A DNA stretch of 64,000 bases from contig DASTXE010000006.1 of NCBI GenBank assembly GCA_035765535.1, positions 124,001 through 188,000 of the forward strand, given 5' to 3'. A program made the position numbers and the translations under genes. The notes under the pieces are model-generated. The model was given only the letters and a program-made list of their open reading frames with translations, searched no databases and had not been told where the DNA came from. Positions within the stretch are counted from its first letter, which is position 1. Each line of letters starts with the position of its first letter. Below are positions 26,495 to 35,917 of this stretch, piece by piece. This DNA comes from Rickettsiales bacterium. Lineage in GTDB: Bacteria; Pseudomonadota; Alphaproteobacteria; Rickettsiales; JABCZZ01.

Positions 26495-26944
26495 CTACCT
26501 CGCGGGAACTTTAATCACCGCTTCACCTTCCACCACAACTTTGTCTTTCACAAAGCATTGGGTGGTCAGCACAACACGGTTTTTCTCAGGAATAAGTTCC
26601 TTGACAGTCGCCACGGCGTAAACCGTATCGTTGACATAGACAGGCGCTATGAATTTCAATGTCTGCCCAAGATAGATACAGCCCGGCCCAGGCAGTTTCG
26701 TGCCGATGACCGTGGAGATCAGGCTCGCCGTCAGCATGCCGTGGACGATGCACCCTCCAAACGGCGTGGTGCGCGCATATTCCTCGTTCAGATGCATGGG
26801 ATTGGTGTCGCCCGAGACACCGGAAAAATTGCGCAGGTCCGTCTCCGTGATTGTACGGCTGAAAGTGGCGGACATGCCCACCTTAAGCTGTTCAAACGCA
26901 TAGCCATTAAGTTCAGGGTATGGCATAAACCTCTTCCCATTCAT
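26495..26944 (-). CDS. MaoC-like (R)-specific enoyl-CoA hydratase
   Basis: A hot-dog-fold hydratase of 149 residues. The signature FSGVSGDTNPMHLNEEYARTTPFGGCIVHGMLTASLIS contains the Asp/His active site of R-specific enoyl-CoA hydratases (PhaJ type). The substrate may be short enoyl-CoA for polyhydroxyalkanoate or lipid metabolism; this is not visible here. I chose the start MNGKRFMPYPE (26944); a second ATG six codons later is also possible, and a much longer upstream frame would run antisense into ppiD. Confidence 0.85.
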   Translation of the reverse strand: MNGKRFMPYPELNGYAFEQLKVGMSATFSRTITETDLRNFSGVSGDTNPMHLNEEYARTTPFGGCIVHGMLTASLISTVIGTKLPGPGCIYLGQTLKFIAPVYVNDTVYAVATVKELIPEKNRVVLTTQCFVKDKVVVEGEAVIKVPAR

Positions 26945-26958
26945 GATTTTTTCATAAT

Positions 26959-26989
26959 ACGTTGCATAATTTCGTAATTTATGCAACGT
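26959..26989. promoter_or_regulatory. 11-bp perfect inverted repeat between maoC-like gene and ppiD
   Basis: ACGTTGCATAA (26959-26969) and its exact reverse complement (26979-26989) flank a nine-base spacer. It is in the 78-base divergent region, 15 bases from the maoC-like start and 33 bases from the ppiD start. The form suits a dimeric regulator's operator. Confidence 0.5.
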
Positions 26990-27022
26990 TCTTGCCGAAT
27001 TAATTAACGGGTTAGAATACAA

Positions 27023-28915
27023 ATGCTTGATAAGTTCCGCACCTCCGCTCATACCTTCTTCGGTAAACTGCTGCTCATCCTGCTGGTGCTGAGCTTCGGG
27101 ATATGGGGTATCGGCGACGTTTTCCGCGGAGGACTGGGCACTCAATCTGTGGCCGTGGTGGGTGACACACCGATTTCGATACAGGACTACAGCCACGTGC
27201 TGCATCGCCGTCTGCAAGCCCTTCAGGCACAGCTCGGCAAATCCTATAACGAAGAATTGGTAAAAAAGCTGGGCGTTCCGTCCATGGTGCGTGAAGAGAT
27301 GATCAACAATATTCTGATGCGCAACGAAGCAAAAGCGCAGGGTATTGAAGTAGGCGATCAGCAGATCCTGAAAATCATCGCCTCCAATCCGGCCTTCCAG
27401 GATAAAAACGGCAAGTTCGACAAGGGCACTTATCTCGCCGTATTACGGCAGCATGAGATGACGGACTCAATGTATGTGGGGGAGCTGCGCAAGCAGATGG
27501 CTGTCTCACTGTTGGCTGACACTATCACTTCCGGTATCGACGCGCCGGAGGAATTCGTGCGTGCCGTATACATCAATCACGAGGAAAAACGCAGCGCCGA
27601 TCTGTGGCTCATTGCGCCGTCCGCCCTTAAGAACGCTGCCGCTCCCACGGAACAGGACATCAAAACCTATTACGACGCGCATAGCCAGCAATTCCTGACA
27701 CCGGAGTATCGCAGCGTAAGCTATGTCGATCTCAAGATCGCCGATATTCAGCCTAAGATCGAAGTCAGCGACGAAGCCATAAAACAGGCTTACGACGATC
27801 ATGCTCAGGATTTCCAGCGCCCGCAGCAACGTCAGGTGGAGCAGATGGTCTTCAAAACGGAAACGGATGCAGACAAGGCATATGAGCAACTTGCGCATAG
27901 CAAATCTTTTGCCGAGGTGGAAAAGAGCGCACCCGTTACCAATAAGGGCAAGACTTCCATGGGCCTGATTTCCAAAGACGGTCTAGAAGATGAAGAAGCG
28001 CAGGCAATCTTTTCGCTCAAAGAAGGTGAAGTGACTAAGCCCATCAAATCCGCTTTCGGCTGGCATATCTTCCACGTCTCCAAAATCGTTCAGCCTGGCG
28101 CGGTGCCGCTGGCCGATGTACGCGACAAGCTGATTCAGGAAATCCGTGCAGAAAAGGCAGGAGATACCGTATCGCATATGGCGGAAAAGCTGGAAGACGC
28201 GATGGCAGGCGGCATGACGCTTGAAGATGCTGCAAAAAGCATCGGGTTGAATGTTGAAAAGGTAGAACAGATCAGCCGTGAAGGAAAAACGGAAGAGAAT
28301 AAGCCAGCCTCTATTCCGGCCTACGATAACTTCCTGGAGACGGCGTTCACCGTCGTCGAGAAGGATCATTCTCAGGCAATGCAGGGTTCTGATGGTTCGT
28401 ATTTCGTGCTGCGTGTCGACAATGTCACGCCCGCCAGCGCCCGCCCGCTCGCGCAGGTGAAGGATCAGATCGTTTCCGTTCTGAAAGCGCAGAACACGCA
28501 GACTTTGCTGAAACAGGCAGCGGAAGATGCGGCGGAGAAACTTCGCTCAGGGAAGAAGCCGAATATCGCGCTTTTTTCCACTCCTTCCGGCAGCATCAAA
28601 CGCAGCAGCCTGACGACGGCGGATGGCAATACGAAACTCTCGCCCGCCCTCGTGAAGGAACTGTTCACCCTTGCACCGCATGGTTATACCCATGCCTATC
28701 CGGCTGAGAACGGCGCCTATATGATCGCCTCGCTCTCTTCCGTCATCCCCGCCCCCGCCAATCCGGATGCAAAAACATTGGAACCGGTGCGCAAGGAAGT
28801 AAAAGAAACACTGGTGAATGATGCATTGGTAAACTACCTGACCTATCTGCGTCTGAAATACCCTGTCTCGGTTAACAACCGGGCTACAGGAGCCGCAGAT
28901 GAAAGCGCACAGTGA
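27023..28915 (+). CDS. ppiD: PpiD/SurA-type peptidyl-prolyl isomerase, membrane anchored
   Basis: A 630-residue periplasmic folding factor. An N-terminal membrane anchor (LLLILLVLSFGIWGIGDVFRG) is followed by a SurA_N-like chaperone region, a parvulin domain around residues 255-355 (ending EGEVTKPIKSAFGWHIFHVSKI) and a long C-terminal helical region. It probably helps newly exported proteins fold. Its stop overlaps the trpE start (GTGATG), an arrangement conserved in many alphaproteobacteria. Confidence 0.93.
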   Translation: MLDKFRTSAHTFFGKLLLILLVLSFGIWGIGDVFRGGLGTQSVAVVGDTPISIQDYSHVLHRRLQALQAQLGKSYNEELVKKLGVPSMVREEMINNILMRNEAKAQGIEVGDQQILKIIASNPAFQDKNGKFDKGTYLAVLRQHEMTDSMYVGELRKQMAVSLLADTITSGIDAPEEFVRAVYINHEEKRSADLWLIAPSALKNAAAPTEQDIKTYYDAHSQQFLTPEYRSVSYVDLKIADIQPKIEVSDEAIKQAYDDHAQDFQRPQQRQVEQMVFKTETDADKAYEQLAHSKSFAEVEKSAPVTNKGKTSMGLISKDGLEDEEAQAIFSLKEGEVTKPIKSAFGWHIFHVSKIVQPGAVPLADVRDKLIQEIRAEKAGDTVSHMAEKLEDAMAGGMTLEDAAKSIGLNVEKVEQISREGKTEENKPASIPAYDNFLETAFTVVEKDHSQAMQGSDGSYFVLRVDNVTPASARPLAQVKDQIVSVLKAQNTQTLLKQAAEDAAEKLRSGKKPNIALFSTPSGSIKRSSLTTADGNTKLSPALVKELFTLAPHGYTHAYPAENGAYMIASLSSVIPAPANPDAKTLEPVRKEVKETLVNDALVNYLTYLRLKYPVSVNNRATGAADESAQ

Positions 28916-30417
28916 TGCATTACACGCTTCTGCCTGACAAGGGTGAATTCACCCAGCGCTTCGACCGGAAGATTCCGCAGCTCGTGAGCGCCACTATTAT
29001 TGCGGATCTCGAAACGCCCGTTTCCACATTGCTGAAACTCCAGCGCGCAGGCGAACCCTGCTTCCTGCTGGAATCCGTGCAGGGCGGCGAGAATCTGGGC
29101 CGCTATTCCATCATCGGCCTCAAGCCTGACCTGCTTTGGAGATGCCGTGGTAACAAGGCGGAAATCAACCGCCGCGGAACGCTGAATGAAGCGGACTTTG
29201 AAGCGGTAGAGGAAAACAGCCTTGCCGCATTGAAATCCCTGCTGCGCAGCTCAAGGCTCGACATTCCCGAACATCTGCCGCCTATGGCCGCTGGGTTCAT
29301 CGGTTATATGGGCTATGACATGGTAAAGCTGATGGAAAAACTACCGGATAAAAATCCGGACGCTATCGGCCTGCCGGATGCCTATCTCATGCGCCCGCGC
29401 ATCATGATTATCTTCGACTCCGTCAAAGGTGAGCTTCATGTAGTGACTCCCATATGGAAAGAACATGGATTCGCCAGCGCAGAGGTGGCCTATGAAGCCG
29501 CGTCTAAAATTATAGGCGAAACCGTGCAGCAATTGCGCCAGCCCCTTACTCTGCCCGAACATCGCGTGCAGATGGAGCCGCTTCCTTTTGCTTCCAACAC
29601 CACGCGCGAAGAATATCACGGCATGGTAGAACGCGCGAAAGAATATATCCGTGCGGGCGATATCTTCCAGGTAGTGCCCTCACAGCGTTTTCATGCCCCG
29701 TTCCGCCTGCCACATTTTTCGCTCTACCGCTCCCTGCGCCATTTGAATCCTTCGCCGTTCCTGTTCTTCCTGAACTTCGGTACATTCTCTCTCGTAGGCT
29801 CCAGCCCGGAAATCCTTGTGCGCCTGCGCGACGGAGCCGTCACCATTCGCCCGATTGCTGGCACGCGCAAACGCGGTGCTAATAAAGAAGAAGATAAAGC
29901 GCTTGCCGAAGATTTGCTTTCGGATCCCAAGGAAATCGCAGAGCATCTGATGCTGCTGGACCTCGGACGCAACGATGTCGGCCGCATTGCAAAGACCGGC
30001 ACGGTCAAGGTAACCGAGCGTATGGTCATCGAGCATTATTCACATGTCATGCATATCGTCTCCAATGTAGAAGGCATGGTAGACGACAAACGGTTTGATA
30101 TGATCGACGCGCTGGTCGCAGGCTTCCCGGCAGGCACCGTCAGCGGCGCACCGAAAATCCGCGCGATGGAAATCATCGACGAGCTGGAAAAGGAACGCCG
30201 CAGTTTCTATGGCGGCTGCGTAGGGTATTTCTCGGCAAACGGTTCCATGGATACCTGTATCACACTGCGCACTGCCTTGATCAAGGACGGAACGATCTAC
30301 GCGCAGGCAGGCGGCGGGGTTGTGGCGGATAGCGATCCGGAAGCCGAATACCAGGAATCGTGCAACAAAGCGCGCGCCGTCATGAGCGCCGCGCAGGACG
30401 CATGGAGGTTCGCATGA
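28915..30417 (+). CDS. trpE: Anthranilate synthase component I
   Basis: Converts chorismate to anthranilate with ammonia or with glutamine through TrpG; first step of tryptophan synthesis. The 500-residue protein has the N-terminal feedback-site region ([36 protein letters not shown]) and the chorismate-binding C-terminal domain with [35 protein letters not shown] and YGGCVGYFS. An in-frame GTG three bases upstream is a possible alternative start. It overlaps both neighbours by one to four bases, so translation of ppiD, trpE and trpG is coupled. No leader-peptide attenuator is seen. Confidence 0.97.
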   Translation: MHYTLLPDKGEFTQRFDRKIPQLVSATIIADLETPVSTLLKLQRAGEPCFLLESVQGGENLGRYSIIGLKPDLLWRCRGNKAEINRRGTLNEADFEAVEENSLAALKSLLRSSRLDIPEHLPPMAAGFIGYMGYDMVKLMEKLPDKNPDAIGLPDAYLMRPRIMIIFDSVKGELHVVTPIWKEHGFASAEVAYEAASKIIGETVQQLRQPLTLPEHRVQMEPLPFASNTTREEYHGMVERAKEYIRAGDIFQVVPSQRFHAPFRLPHFSLYRSLRHLNPSPFLFFLNFGTFSLVGSSPEILVRLRDGAVTIRPIAGTRKRGANKEEDKALAEDLLSDPKEIAEHLMLLDLGRNDVGRIAKTGTVKVTERMVIEHYSHVMHIVSNVEGMVDDKRFDMIDALVAGFPAGTVSGAPKIRAMEIIDELEKERRSFYGGCVGYFSANGSMDTCITLRTALIKDGTIYAQAGGGVVADSDPEAEYQESCNKARAVMSAAQDAWRFA

Positions 30418-30983
30418 TATTGCTGCTGGATAACTACGATAGCTTCACTTACAACCTGCTGCATTATCTGGGCGAGCTGGGCAAAGAGGTCGTCGTCAGG
30501 CGTAACGATGCCGTGACCGCAGCCGAAGTGCTGGCAATGAAACCTGAAGGCATTGTCATCTCTCCCGGCCCCGGCACGCCGGATGAATCCGGTATCTGCC
30601 TTGAGCTGGTGAAAGAAGCCGCAGGCAAGGTGCCGCTGCTAGGCGTCTGCCTCGGCCACCAGACAATCGGACAGGTGTTCGGCGGTAAGGTCATACGCGC
30701 ACCGGAACCGATGCACGGCAAGATCAGTCCCGTCTATCATACTGGCAAAAGCGTGTTCAAGGACCTGCCGAGCCCCTTCAACGCAACACGCTATCACTCG
30801 CTGATCGTGGAGAAATCGTCGCTGCCGGATTGCCTTGAGATCACTGCCGAAACGCAGGATGGTATCATAATGGGTCTGCAGCATAAGCAATATGCCATCC
30901 ACGGCGTACAGTTCCACCCGGAAAGCATCGCTTCCGAGCACGGCCACGCACTGCTGAAGAATTTCGTCGCACTGACCAACTGA
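30414..30983 (+). CDS. trpG: Anthranilate synthase component II (glutamine amidotransferase)
   Basis: A class I amidotransferase of 189 residues that feeds ammonia to TrpE. The nucleophile Cys is in [15 protein letters not shown], the His-Glu pair in [14 protein letters not shown], and the N-terminus [15 protein letters not shown] is typical. The start is the ATG in the ATGA overlap with trpE; an upstream start would lie deep inside trpE. The genes trpD and trpC that often follow are absent; a minus-strand sensor kinase comes next. Confidence 0.96.
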   Translation: MILLLDNYDSFTYNLLHYLGELGKEVVVRRNDAVTAAEVLAMKPEGIVISPGPGTPDESGICLELVKEAAGKVPLLGVCLGHQTIGQVFGGKVIRAPEPMHGKISPVYHTGKSVFKDLPSPFNATRYHSLIVEKSSLPDCLEITAETQDGIIMGLQHKQYAIHGVQFHPESIASEHGHALLKNFVALTN

Positions 30984-31020
30984 TCTATCAAGGAACTTTC
31001 GCAAGCGACGACTAGCGACT

Positions 31021-31050
31021 AAGCGGGAGTGAGAGCCTCACGCGGTGCTT
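31021..31050. other. Imperfect hairpin after trpG
   Basis: GTGAG/CTCAC with a three-base loop (31029-31041), extended by AAGC/GCTT beyond an internal loop, lies between the convergent trpG and histidine-kinase genes. There is no T-run in the useful position, so a terminator role is uncertain. Confidence 0.35.
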
Positions 31051-31065
31051 AAGCGCAAAAAAATA

Positions 31066-32847
31066 TCAAGCTGCATTCCTGAGCAGATAACTATGCTCGC
31101 CATCCTTCATATAACGGATGGAAGGCAGGTTCTCGAGGATCGGTTTAAGCTTCTGTATGGAAGCAGGCTTCATCACATACCCAACCGCACCAAGACCCTT
31201 GGCGCGCGCTTCATCCTTATCGTAAATCGAGACCGTGCACATAACGACAGGAATATTTTTAAGCGCGGCATCCTTATGCATATATTCCAGCAACTCAAAC
31301 CCGTCCATGCCCGGGATGTTGATATCCAGCAACATGAGATCCACGGCTAACCCGTCCTTGAAACGCTGGCGGATAACCGTCAATGCTTCGCTCGCGTTTG
31401 ACGCCGCAATCAGATTGCATTCCATTCCCGCATCTTCCATCAGGATACGGGTCAGTTCCCGGTCAGACTCACGGTCATCCACCAGCAGTACGGTCGCAAG
31501 CGCCGAAGGTCTGGACGGTGAGGAAGAAGAGGAAGGTGTCGTCGTAGCGGATGTACCTGTATAAGTAACGCCAGGCTGGGAATCCAAACTATGTGCCGCA
31601 GGCGTTTCGCCCTTCAGCGTAAAAAAGAAGGCCATGCCGCCTTTTCCGGAAGATTCTCCCCAGATTCGCCCGCCATGCAATTCGATAATTTTGCGGCAGA
31701 TGGCCAGCCCAAGCCCAGTGCAATCTTTTGTCTCACCCAGACGCTTGAACGGCTGGAATGCCTTTTCCATCAATTCCGGAGGGATGCCTGCCCCATCGTC
31801 CCGCACACAGAACAGCCAGTCATGCTGGCGCTGCTCGGCGCTGATATGAATACAGACCGGCTGGTTATTATGGCGTATGGCATTGGAGATCAGATTCTGG
31901 ATCAGTTGCATCATCTGCGAACTGTTAGCATGTACCACCGGCAACGCATCTGCGGTAATAAGAGCACGGCGCTCCTGGATGAGTTTACCCAGATTTTGCC
32001 GCGCCGCTTCCACCACATCCGTCATGCCGCAGGCTTCTTTGGTCATCCTGGACGGATCATCAAGCTGCGTATAGAGAAAGACCGTTTCCACCAGCCTTCC
32101 CATACGCTCGGACGCCGATTTCACATGCTGGAAATAATCCTGCACCTTGCCAGGCGGCAAAGCCTGCTGGCGTATCAGCTCGATAAAAGCCGTAATGGTG
32201 TGAATGGGCTCGCGCAGATCATGCGCCATCGCACGCGTAAATAATTCCAGCGCATCACGCTGCTCATGAATGCGCGCCTGCTGTTTCTGAAGGATCCGGA
32301 TTTTCTGCTGCAGCTCGGAATAAAGCTGGGCGTTTTCCAGCGCCACCGAGGTGATATCCGCAAGCGTCTGTAATATGTCCACCTCTTCTTTCGTCGGCAT
32401 GCGCTGCTGCGCCCAGTAATTACCGATAGCGCCGATAGGAGCATCCTGACAGATGGGAACCATTGCCATGCTTTTGACGAAAGTGGGCTGGTAAGCATCC
32501 AGCGGGATGCGTGGGTCTTTGTAAATATCTTCAATGACAGCTGCTTTCGCATGCGTCATCACCCAGCCGCTGATACAGGCGCACATCGGAAAACGCTGGC
32601 CCTTCCATAACGGCGCCACGGCATTTTCTTCCAGATAATAACATTGATCGCCGTCACGCAGCACAAATGTCGCGCCGTCCGCACCCGTTAATGAGCGCGC
32701 AGCTTCACGCACGATGGCAGCCACAGTATCCAGATCGCGAGCACGCGAAAGATCGCGCACCACACCGACCAGATGTTCCATCGCCTGCGCATAAACGGTG
32801 GATTTGCCTTCAGTAGCTCCTGCACCGGAATCAGACGGTTTCGCCAT
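31066..32847 (-). CDS. Soluble GAF-containing hybrid histidine kinase
   Basis: A 593-residue signalling protein. Domains: GAF sensor at about 25-172, coiled coil to about 200, HisKA with the phosphorylated His209 in AMAHDLREP, HATPase with N box around Asn322 (LIQNLISNAIRHN), DDGAGIP (350-356) and GLGLAICRKIIELHGG, a Ser/Thr/Pro-rich linker, and a C-terminal receiver domain with the acidic pair Asp457/458, phosphoacceptor Asp508 (LMLLDINIPGMDG) and Lys560. There is no membrane segment, so it senses an internal signal. No separate response regulator is adjacent. The GAF part has a CACISGWV stretch resembling GAFs of sensor kinases, but the ligand is unknown. Confidence 0.93.
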   Translation of the reverse strand: MAKPSDSGAGATEGKSTVYAQAMEHLVGVVRDLSRARDLDTVAAIVREAARSLTGADGATFVLRDGDQCYYLEENAVAPLWKGQRFPMCACISGWVMTHAKAAVIEDIYKDPRIPLDAYQPTFVKSMAMVPICQDAPIGAIGNYWAQQRMPTKEEVDILQTLADITSVALENAQLYSELQQKIRILQKQQARIHEQRDALELFTRAMAHDLREPIHTITAFIELIRQQALPPGKVQDYFQHVKSASERMGRLVETVFLYTQLDDPSRMTKEACGMTDVVEAARQNLGKLIQERRALITADALPVVHANSSQMMQLIQNLISNAIRHNNQPVCIHISAEQRQHDWLFCVRDDGAGIPPELMEKAFQPFKRLGETKDCTGLGLAICRKIIELHGGRIWGESSGKGGMAFFFTLKGETPAAHSLDSQPGVTYTGTSATTTPSSSSSPSRPSALATVLLVDDRESDRELTRILMEDAGMECNLIAASNASEALTVIRQRFKDGLAVDLMLLDINIPGMDGFELLEYMHKDAALKNIPVVMCTVSIYDKDEARAKGLGAVGYVMKPASIQKLKPILENLPSIRYMKDGEHSYLLRNAA

Positions 32848-32925
32848 ACCGCCTACCTCTTCTTACAGCTTATGGTTTGATACCTTATATTATACTCGCC
32901 TCCGCAGAATATGGCCAGTCAATAT

Positions 32926-32968
32926 AACCATTAAAGGAACAATTCCCAAAGTTGGACAATTAATGGTT
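32926..32968. promoter_or_regulatory. 9-bp inverted repeat upstream of the histidine kinase
   Basis: AACCATTAA (32926-32934) and TTAATGGTT (32960-32968) are exact reverse complements separated by 25 bases. It is about 80 bases upstream of the kinase start. A TATAAT on the minus strand (32889-32894) between repeat and gene could be the -10 box. Confidence 0.4.
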
Positions 32969-33032
32969 GTGTTTTGTCCCACAGTGATTTGATCGGCGCA
33001 ACCATCGCAATAACTGTTTAAAAATAAATCAG

Positions 33033-34400
33033 TTATTCGGCGTAAGGGTTCTTGCTTGTCTTGAGCACCAGCCGTACCGGCACGCCGGGCATGTTAAAGA
33101 CATGCCGTAGACTGTGTACAAGATAACGCTGATAGCTGTCCGGTAGTTTGTCCGCTTTGCTGACAAATACGGCAAAGGTGGGCGGGCGGGTTTTGATCTG
33201 CGTCATGTAACGAATCTTGATACGCCTTCCATTTACGATCGGCGGCGAATGGCGCACCATCGCTTCTTCCAGCCAGGTATTCAGCTTGCGGGTGGGAATA
33301 CGCTTATTCCAAGTCTCGTAAGCATTGAATACCGCTTCCATGAGCTTGTCGATATGCGTGCCGCGCTCAGCAGAGATGGGCTGCACGAATACACCGCTCA
33401 CCTGCGGCATTACATCTTCCAGACGCTCGTGCAGGTCGGCCAGATATTTCTGCTTGTCCTTAACCTTATCCCATTTATTTACGGCTACGACAATTGCACG
33501 GCCCTCTTTTTCAATATGATCGGCAATCGTCAGATCCTGCTTTTCCAGCGCGAACTCCGCATCGAGCATCAGGATAACGACATTGGCATACTGGATGCTG
33601 CGCCTGCTGTCTTCGACTGCAAGCTTCTCCATCTTGGCATGGACGTTGCCGCGCTTGCGCATCCCGGCTGTATCCACGAGCTTCAGTTCCCTGCCGCCAT
33701 ATTCAAGATCCACCGCAATAGAGTCACGCGTAATACCAGCTTCCGGCCCGGTCAATACGCGCTCATAACCGAGCAGCTTATTAAAAAGGGTCGACTTCCC
33801 TGCATTCGGGCGTCCGACAATCGCAATATTGATAACGGAAGGAATGGAAGACGCTTCATTCTCCTCGATTTCCTCTTCCGCTTCTTCTTTCGGCTGTACC
33901 TTCAATTTCTTTTCGTAAGGCGCAAGCGCATTATAAAGATCGGCCATACCCTCGCCATGTTCGGCGGAAATCGGAACCGGTTCGCCCATTCCAAGCGAGT
34001 AAGCCTCGGCAAATCCTTCCTTGGCCTTACCGCTTTCGCATTTATTGACCACCAGTATCACGGGCTTGCCGCTCTTGCGGATAAGTTTGGCAAAAAAACG
34101 GTCATCCGGCGTCACGCCGATACGCCCATCCACCACAAGCAGGGCCACATCCACCTGCTCAAGCGCTGCCTGGGACTGCTCCGTCATGCGAGCCGCCAGC
34201 GAGCCTTTCGGGGCCTGTTCCAGCCCGGCTGTATCGAAAATATCGAATTCCATCGGTCCGATGCGGCCTTTGCCCTCACGCCTGTCACGCGTAACACCTG
34301 GCATATCGTCGACGAGCGCAAAGCGCGTTCCCGTCAGGCGATTGAATAACGTAGATTTTCCGACATTAGGCCGGCCCAGTATGGCAATAGTAAAAGACAT
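33033..34400 (-). CDS. der: Double-GTPase ribosome assembly factor Der (EngA)
   Basis: Der acts in 50S maturation. Two GTPase domains are visible: the first with GRPNVGKSTLFNRLTG, DTAG and NKCE, the second with GRPNAGKSTLFNKLLG, DTAGMRKRG and NKWDK, then a KH-like C-terminal domain. An acidic linker (EEAEEEIEENEA) joins the two. The 455-residue size is normal. It is the downstream end of the minus-strand guaA-TPR-bamB-der cluster, although a palindromic element separates it from bamB. Confidence 0.97.
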   Translation of the reverse strand: MSFTIAILGRPNVGKSTLFNRLTGTRFALVDDMPGVTRDRREGKGRIGPMEFDIFDTAGLEQAPKGSLAARMTEQSQAALEQVDVALLVVDGRIGVTPDDRFFAKLIRKSGKPVILVVNKCESGKAKEGFAEAYSLGMGEPVPISAEHGEGMADLYNALAPYEKKLKVQPKEEAEEEIEENEASSIPSVINIAIVGRPNAGKSTLFNKLLGYERVLTGPEAGITRDSIAVDLEYGGRELKLVDTAGMRKRGNVHAKMEKLAVEDSRRSIQYANVVILMLDAEFALEKQDLTIADHIEKEGRAIVVAVNKWDKVKDKQKYLADLHERLEDVMPQVSGVFVQPISAERGTHIDKLMEAVFNAYETWNKRIPTRKLNTWLEEAMVRHSPPIVNGRRIKIRYMTQIKTRPPTFAVFVSKADKLPDSYQRYLVHSLRHVFNMPGVPVRLVLKTSKNPYAE

Positions 34401-34495
34401 GGCAACAAAGTGTTAAGTTCAGTAATTGCCGTGGAATCTACACGAACAGCCCGAAACAAACAACAGAAGTTCTAAAGTCGCTAGGCCGCCAGTGA

Positions 34496-34573
34496 AAATA
34501 GTAGTTTTTAGGGAACCGCAGCGGAGCGTACGTTAAAGTACGTGAGCAGCGGAAGCCCTAAAAACTACTATTT
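34496..34573. repeat. Palindromic intergenic element with perfect 18-bp arms
   Basis: AAATAGTAGTTTTTAGGG (34496-34513) is matched exactly by its reverse complement at 34556-34573. The 42-base interior is itself an imperfect hairpin (CGTAC/GTACG arms, CCGC/GCGG outer bases). It lies between bamB and der, 22 bases past the bamB stop. The interior resembles short palindromic repeats scattered in many alphaproteobacterial genomes. As RNA it would form a long hairpin able to end bamB transcription. Confidence 0.75.
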
Positions 34574-34594
34574 GCAACTAGGCATAGTAGACTT

Positions 34595-35917
34595 TTACCA
34601 CATTACATGCAGTTTAGCGTTCTTGGTCACATAATATAAGCGTCCGCCTGCCACCACCGGCTCGGAAGTGATGCCGCTGGCAATATCGATCGTTTCAAGC
34701 GTGGAACCGTCTTTAGGGGAAAGTGCGAGCATTTCTCCATGTGTATCCGCCACCAGCAGACGCCCGCCGACCATCACCGGTCCCTGCCAGAAATATGGAT
34801 CGGTATGGCTGTCTTCATTGCCGTAACGCTGCAGCTGCTTTACCCATTTTACACGCCCATCGGCGCGGTAAAGACAGGCGATTTCCTGATTGTTGGAAAT
34901 CATATAAATGAAATCCCCGGCCACCCAGAGCGTATTGAGCGAGGAAATATCCTGCTGCCAGCCTACCCTGCCGTTCTGCAGATCGAATGCGGCGGCAAAC
35001 CCGTCGCTTCCCGCTGCATAGACAATACCATCCTTAATAACAGGATCGCCGCCGATACCTGAAAAGATCGAGGTGGCGGAAGTACGGTGCGGACGGAGCA
35101 GCGAGTCGTTCCACAAATCCTGTCCACTCTGCGTATCCAGCGCATGGATTTCACCGGAAGAATACGGCACGACCACCATCGTATCTGAAACTGCAGGCGA
35201 GATGGAAGCAAGGAATCCCGCATTTTCATTCATGCCGCGCTGGTTCCATATCTGCTTGCCAGTAGCCGCATCCAGCGCAAACATCTGATTGTCGACCGAC
35301 AATACATACACCTTGCCTTGCGCCACTTTCGGCGCGGCACGCAACGGAATATCAATCGCCTGCTGCCATACCACCTTACCGTCCGCTGCATTCAGGGCAA
35401 ACACTTTACCACGTCCCGTGGTGACAAAGAGATGACCGCTGTCGTAAGCCAGACCGCCGCCCAGAACATCCGGCTCGTCTTTCTCCACCGCGCTTTCGCT
35501 CTTCCATTTCACATCACTGATATCGGCAGCATCATGCGCTGTGATATAGCCTTTGGAATCCATTGCATAGACAACGCCGTTGCCTACAACCGGTGCGGTA
35601 TAAAGCGGCTGTTCCCACGTATTGCCATCGCCAATACTCTTACGGTCATGATGGTCGAATCCCTCAATCGCAAGGTTCCCCGTCATTCCCTGCTGCCCGC
35701 CAGCAGCCTGGCTCCAGTCTTTGTTCCGCTCAGCATCCGGCACATTCACCGTTACATTATTTAAAGAATCATCCGCTTTGATCTGGGAGTAATCCGCCAG
35801 CACAGCAATGCGCTTCCCCTGTAGTTTCGGTGTGTCATCCGAACTGCTGCACGCGGCAAGTACGCCAAGCAGCAACGCTACAGAAAGCTTTCGCAAGCGG
35901 AGTTCTCCGTACATCAT
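34595..35917 (-). CDS. bamB: Outer-membrane assembly lipoprotein BamB (PQQ-type beta-propeller)
   Basis: A 440-residue lipoprotein of the BAM complex that helps insert beta-barrel proteins. The lipobox is LLGVLAACSS, so the mature protein starts at Cys. After it comes an eight-bladed propeller with repeated GKVFALNAADGKVVWQ, NQMFALDAATGKQIWNQ and GEIHALDTQSGQDLWN units. The start overlaps the stop of the TPR gene upstream. An order of TPR gene, bamB, der is common in Proteobacteria and supports the call. Confidence 0.93.
   Translation of the reverse strand: MMYGELRLRKLSVALLLGVLAACSSSDDTPKLQGKRIAVLADYSQIKADDSLNNVTVNVPDAERNKDWSQAAGGQQGMTGNLAIEGFDHHDRKSIGDGNTWEQPLYTAPVVGNGVVYAMDSKGYITAHDAADISDVKWKSESAVEKDEPDVLGGGLAYDSGHLFVTTGRGKVFALNAADGKVVWQQAIDIPLRAAPKVAQGKVYVLSVDNQMFALDAATGKQIWNQRGMNENAGFLASISPAVSDTMVVVPYSSGEIHALDTQSGQDLWNDSLLRPHRTSATSIFSGIGGDPVIKDGIVYAAGSDGFAAAFDLQNGRVGWQQDISSLNTLWVAGDFIYMISNNQEIACLYRADGRVKWVKQLQRYGNEDSHTDPYFWQGPVMVGGRLLVADTHGEMLALSPKDGSTLETIDIASGITSEPVVAGGRLYYVTKNAKLHVMW

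Noticed and set aside
31018-31065. Possible intrinsic terminator of trpG
   Set aside because: The A-run is on the wrong side for the plus strand and the T-run precedes the hairpin on the minus strand; kept only as a weak hairpin.
33249-34349. A 366-codon frame antisense to der
   Set aside because: Shadow of the two GTPase domains; no independent signal.
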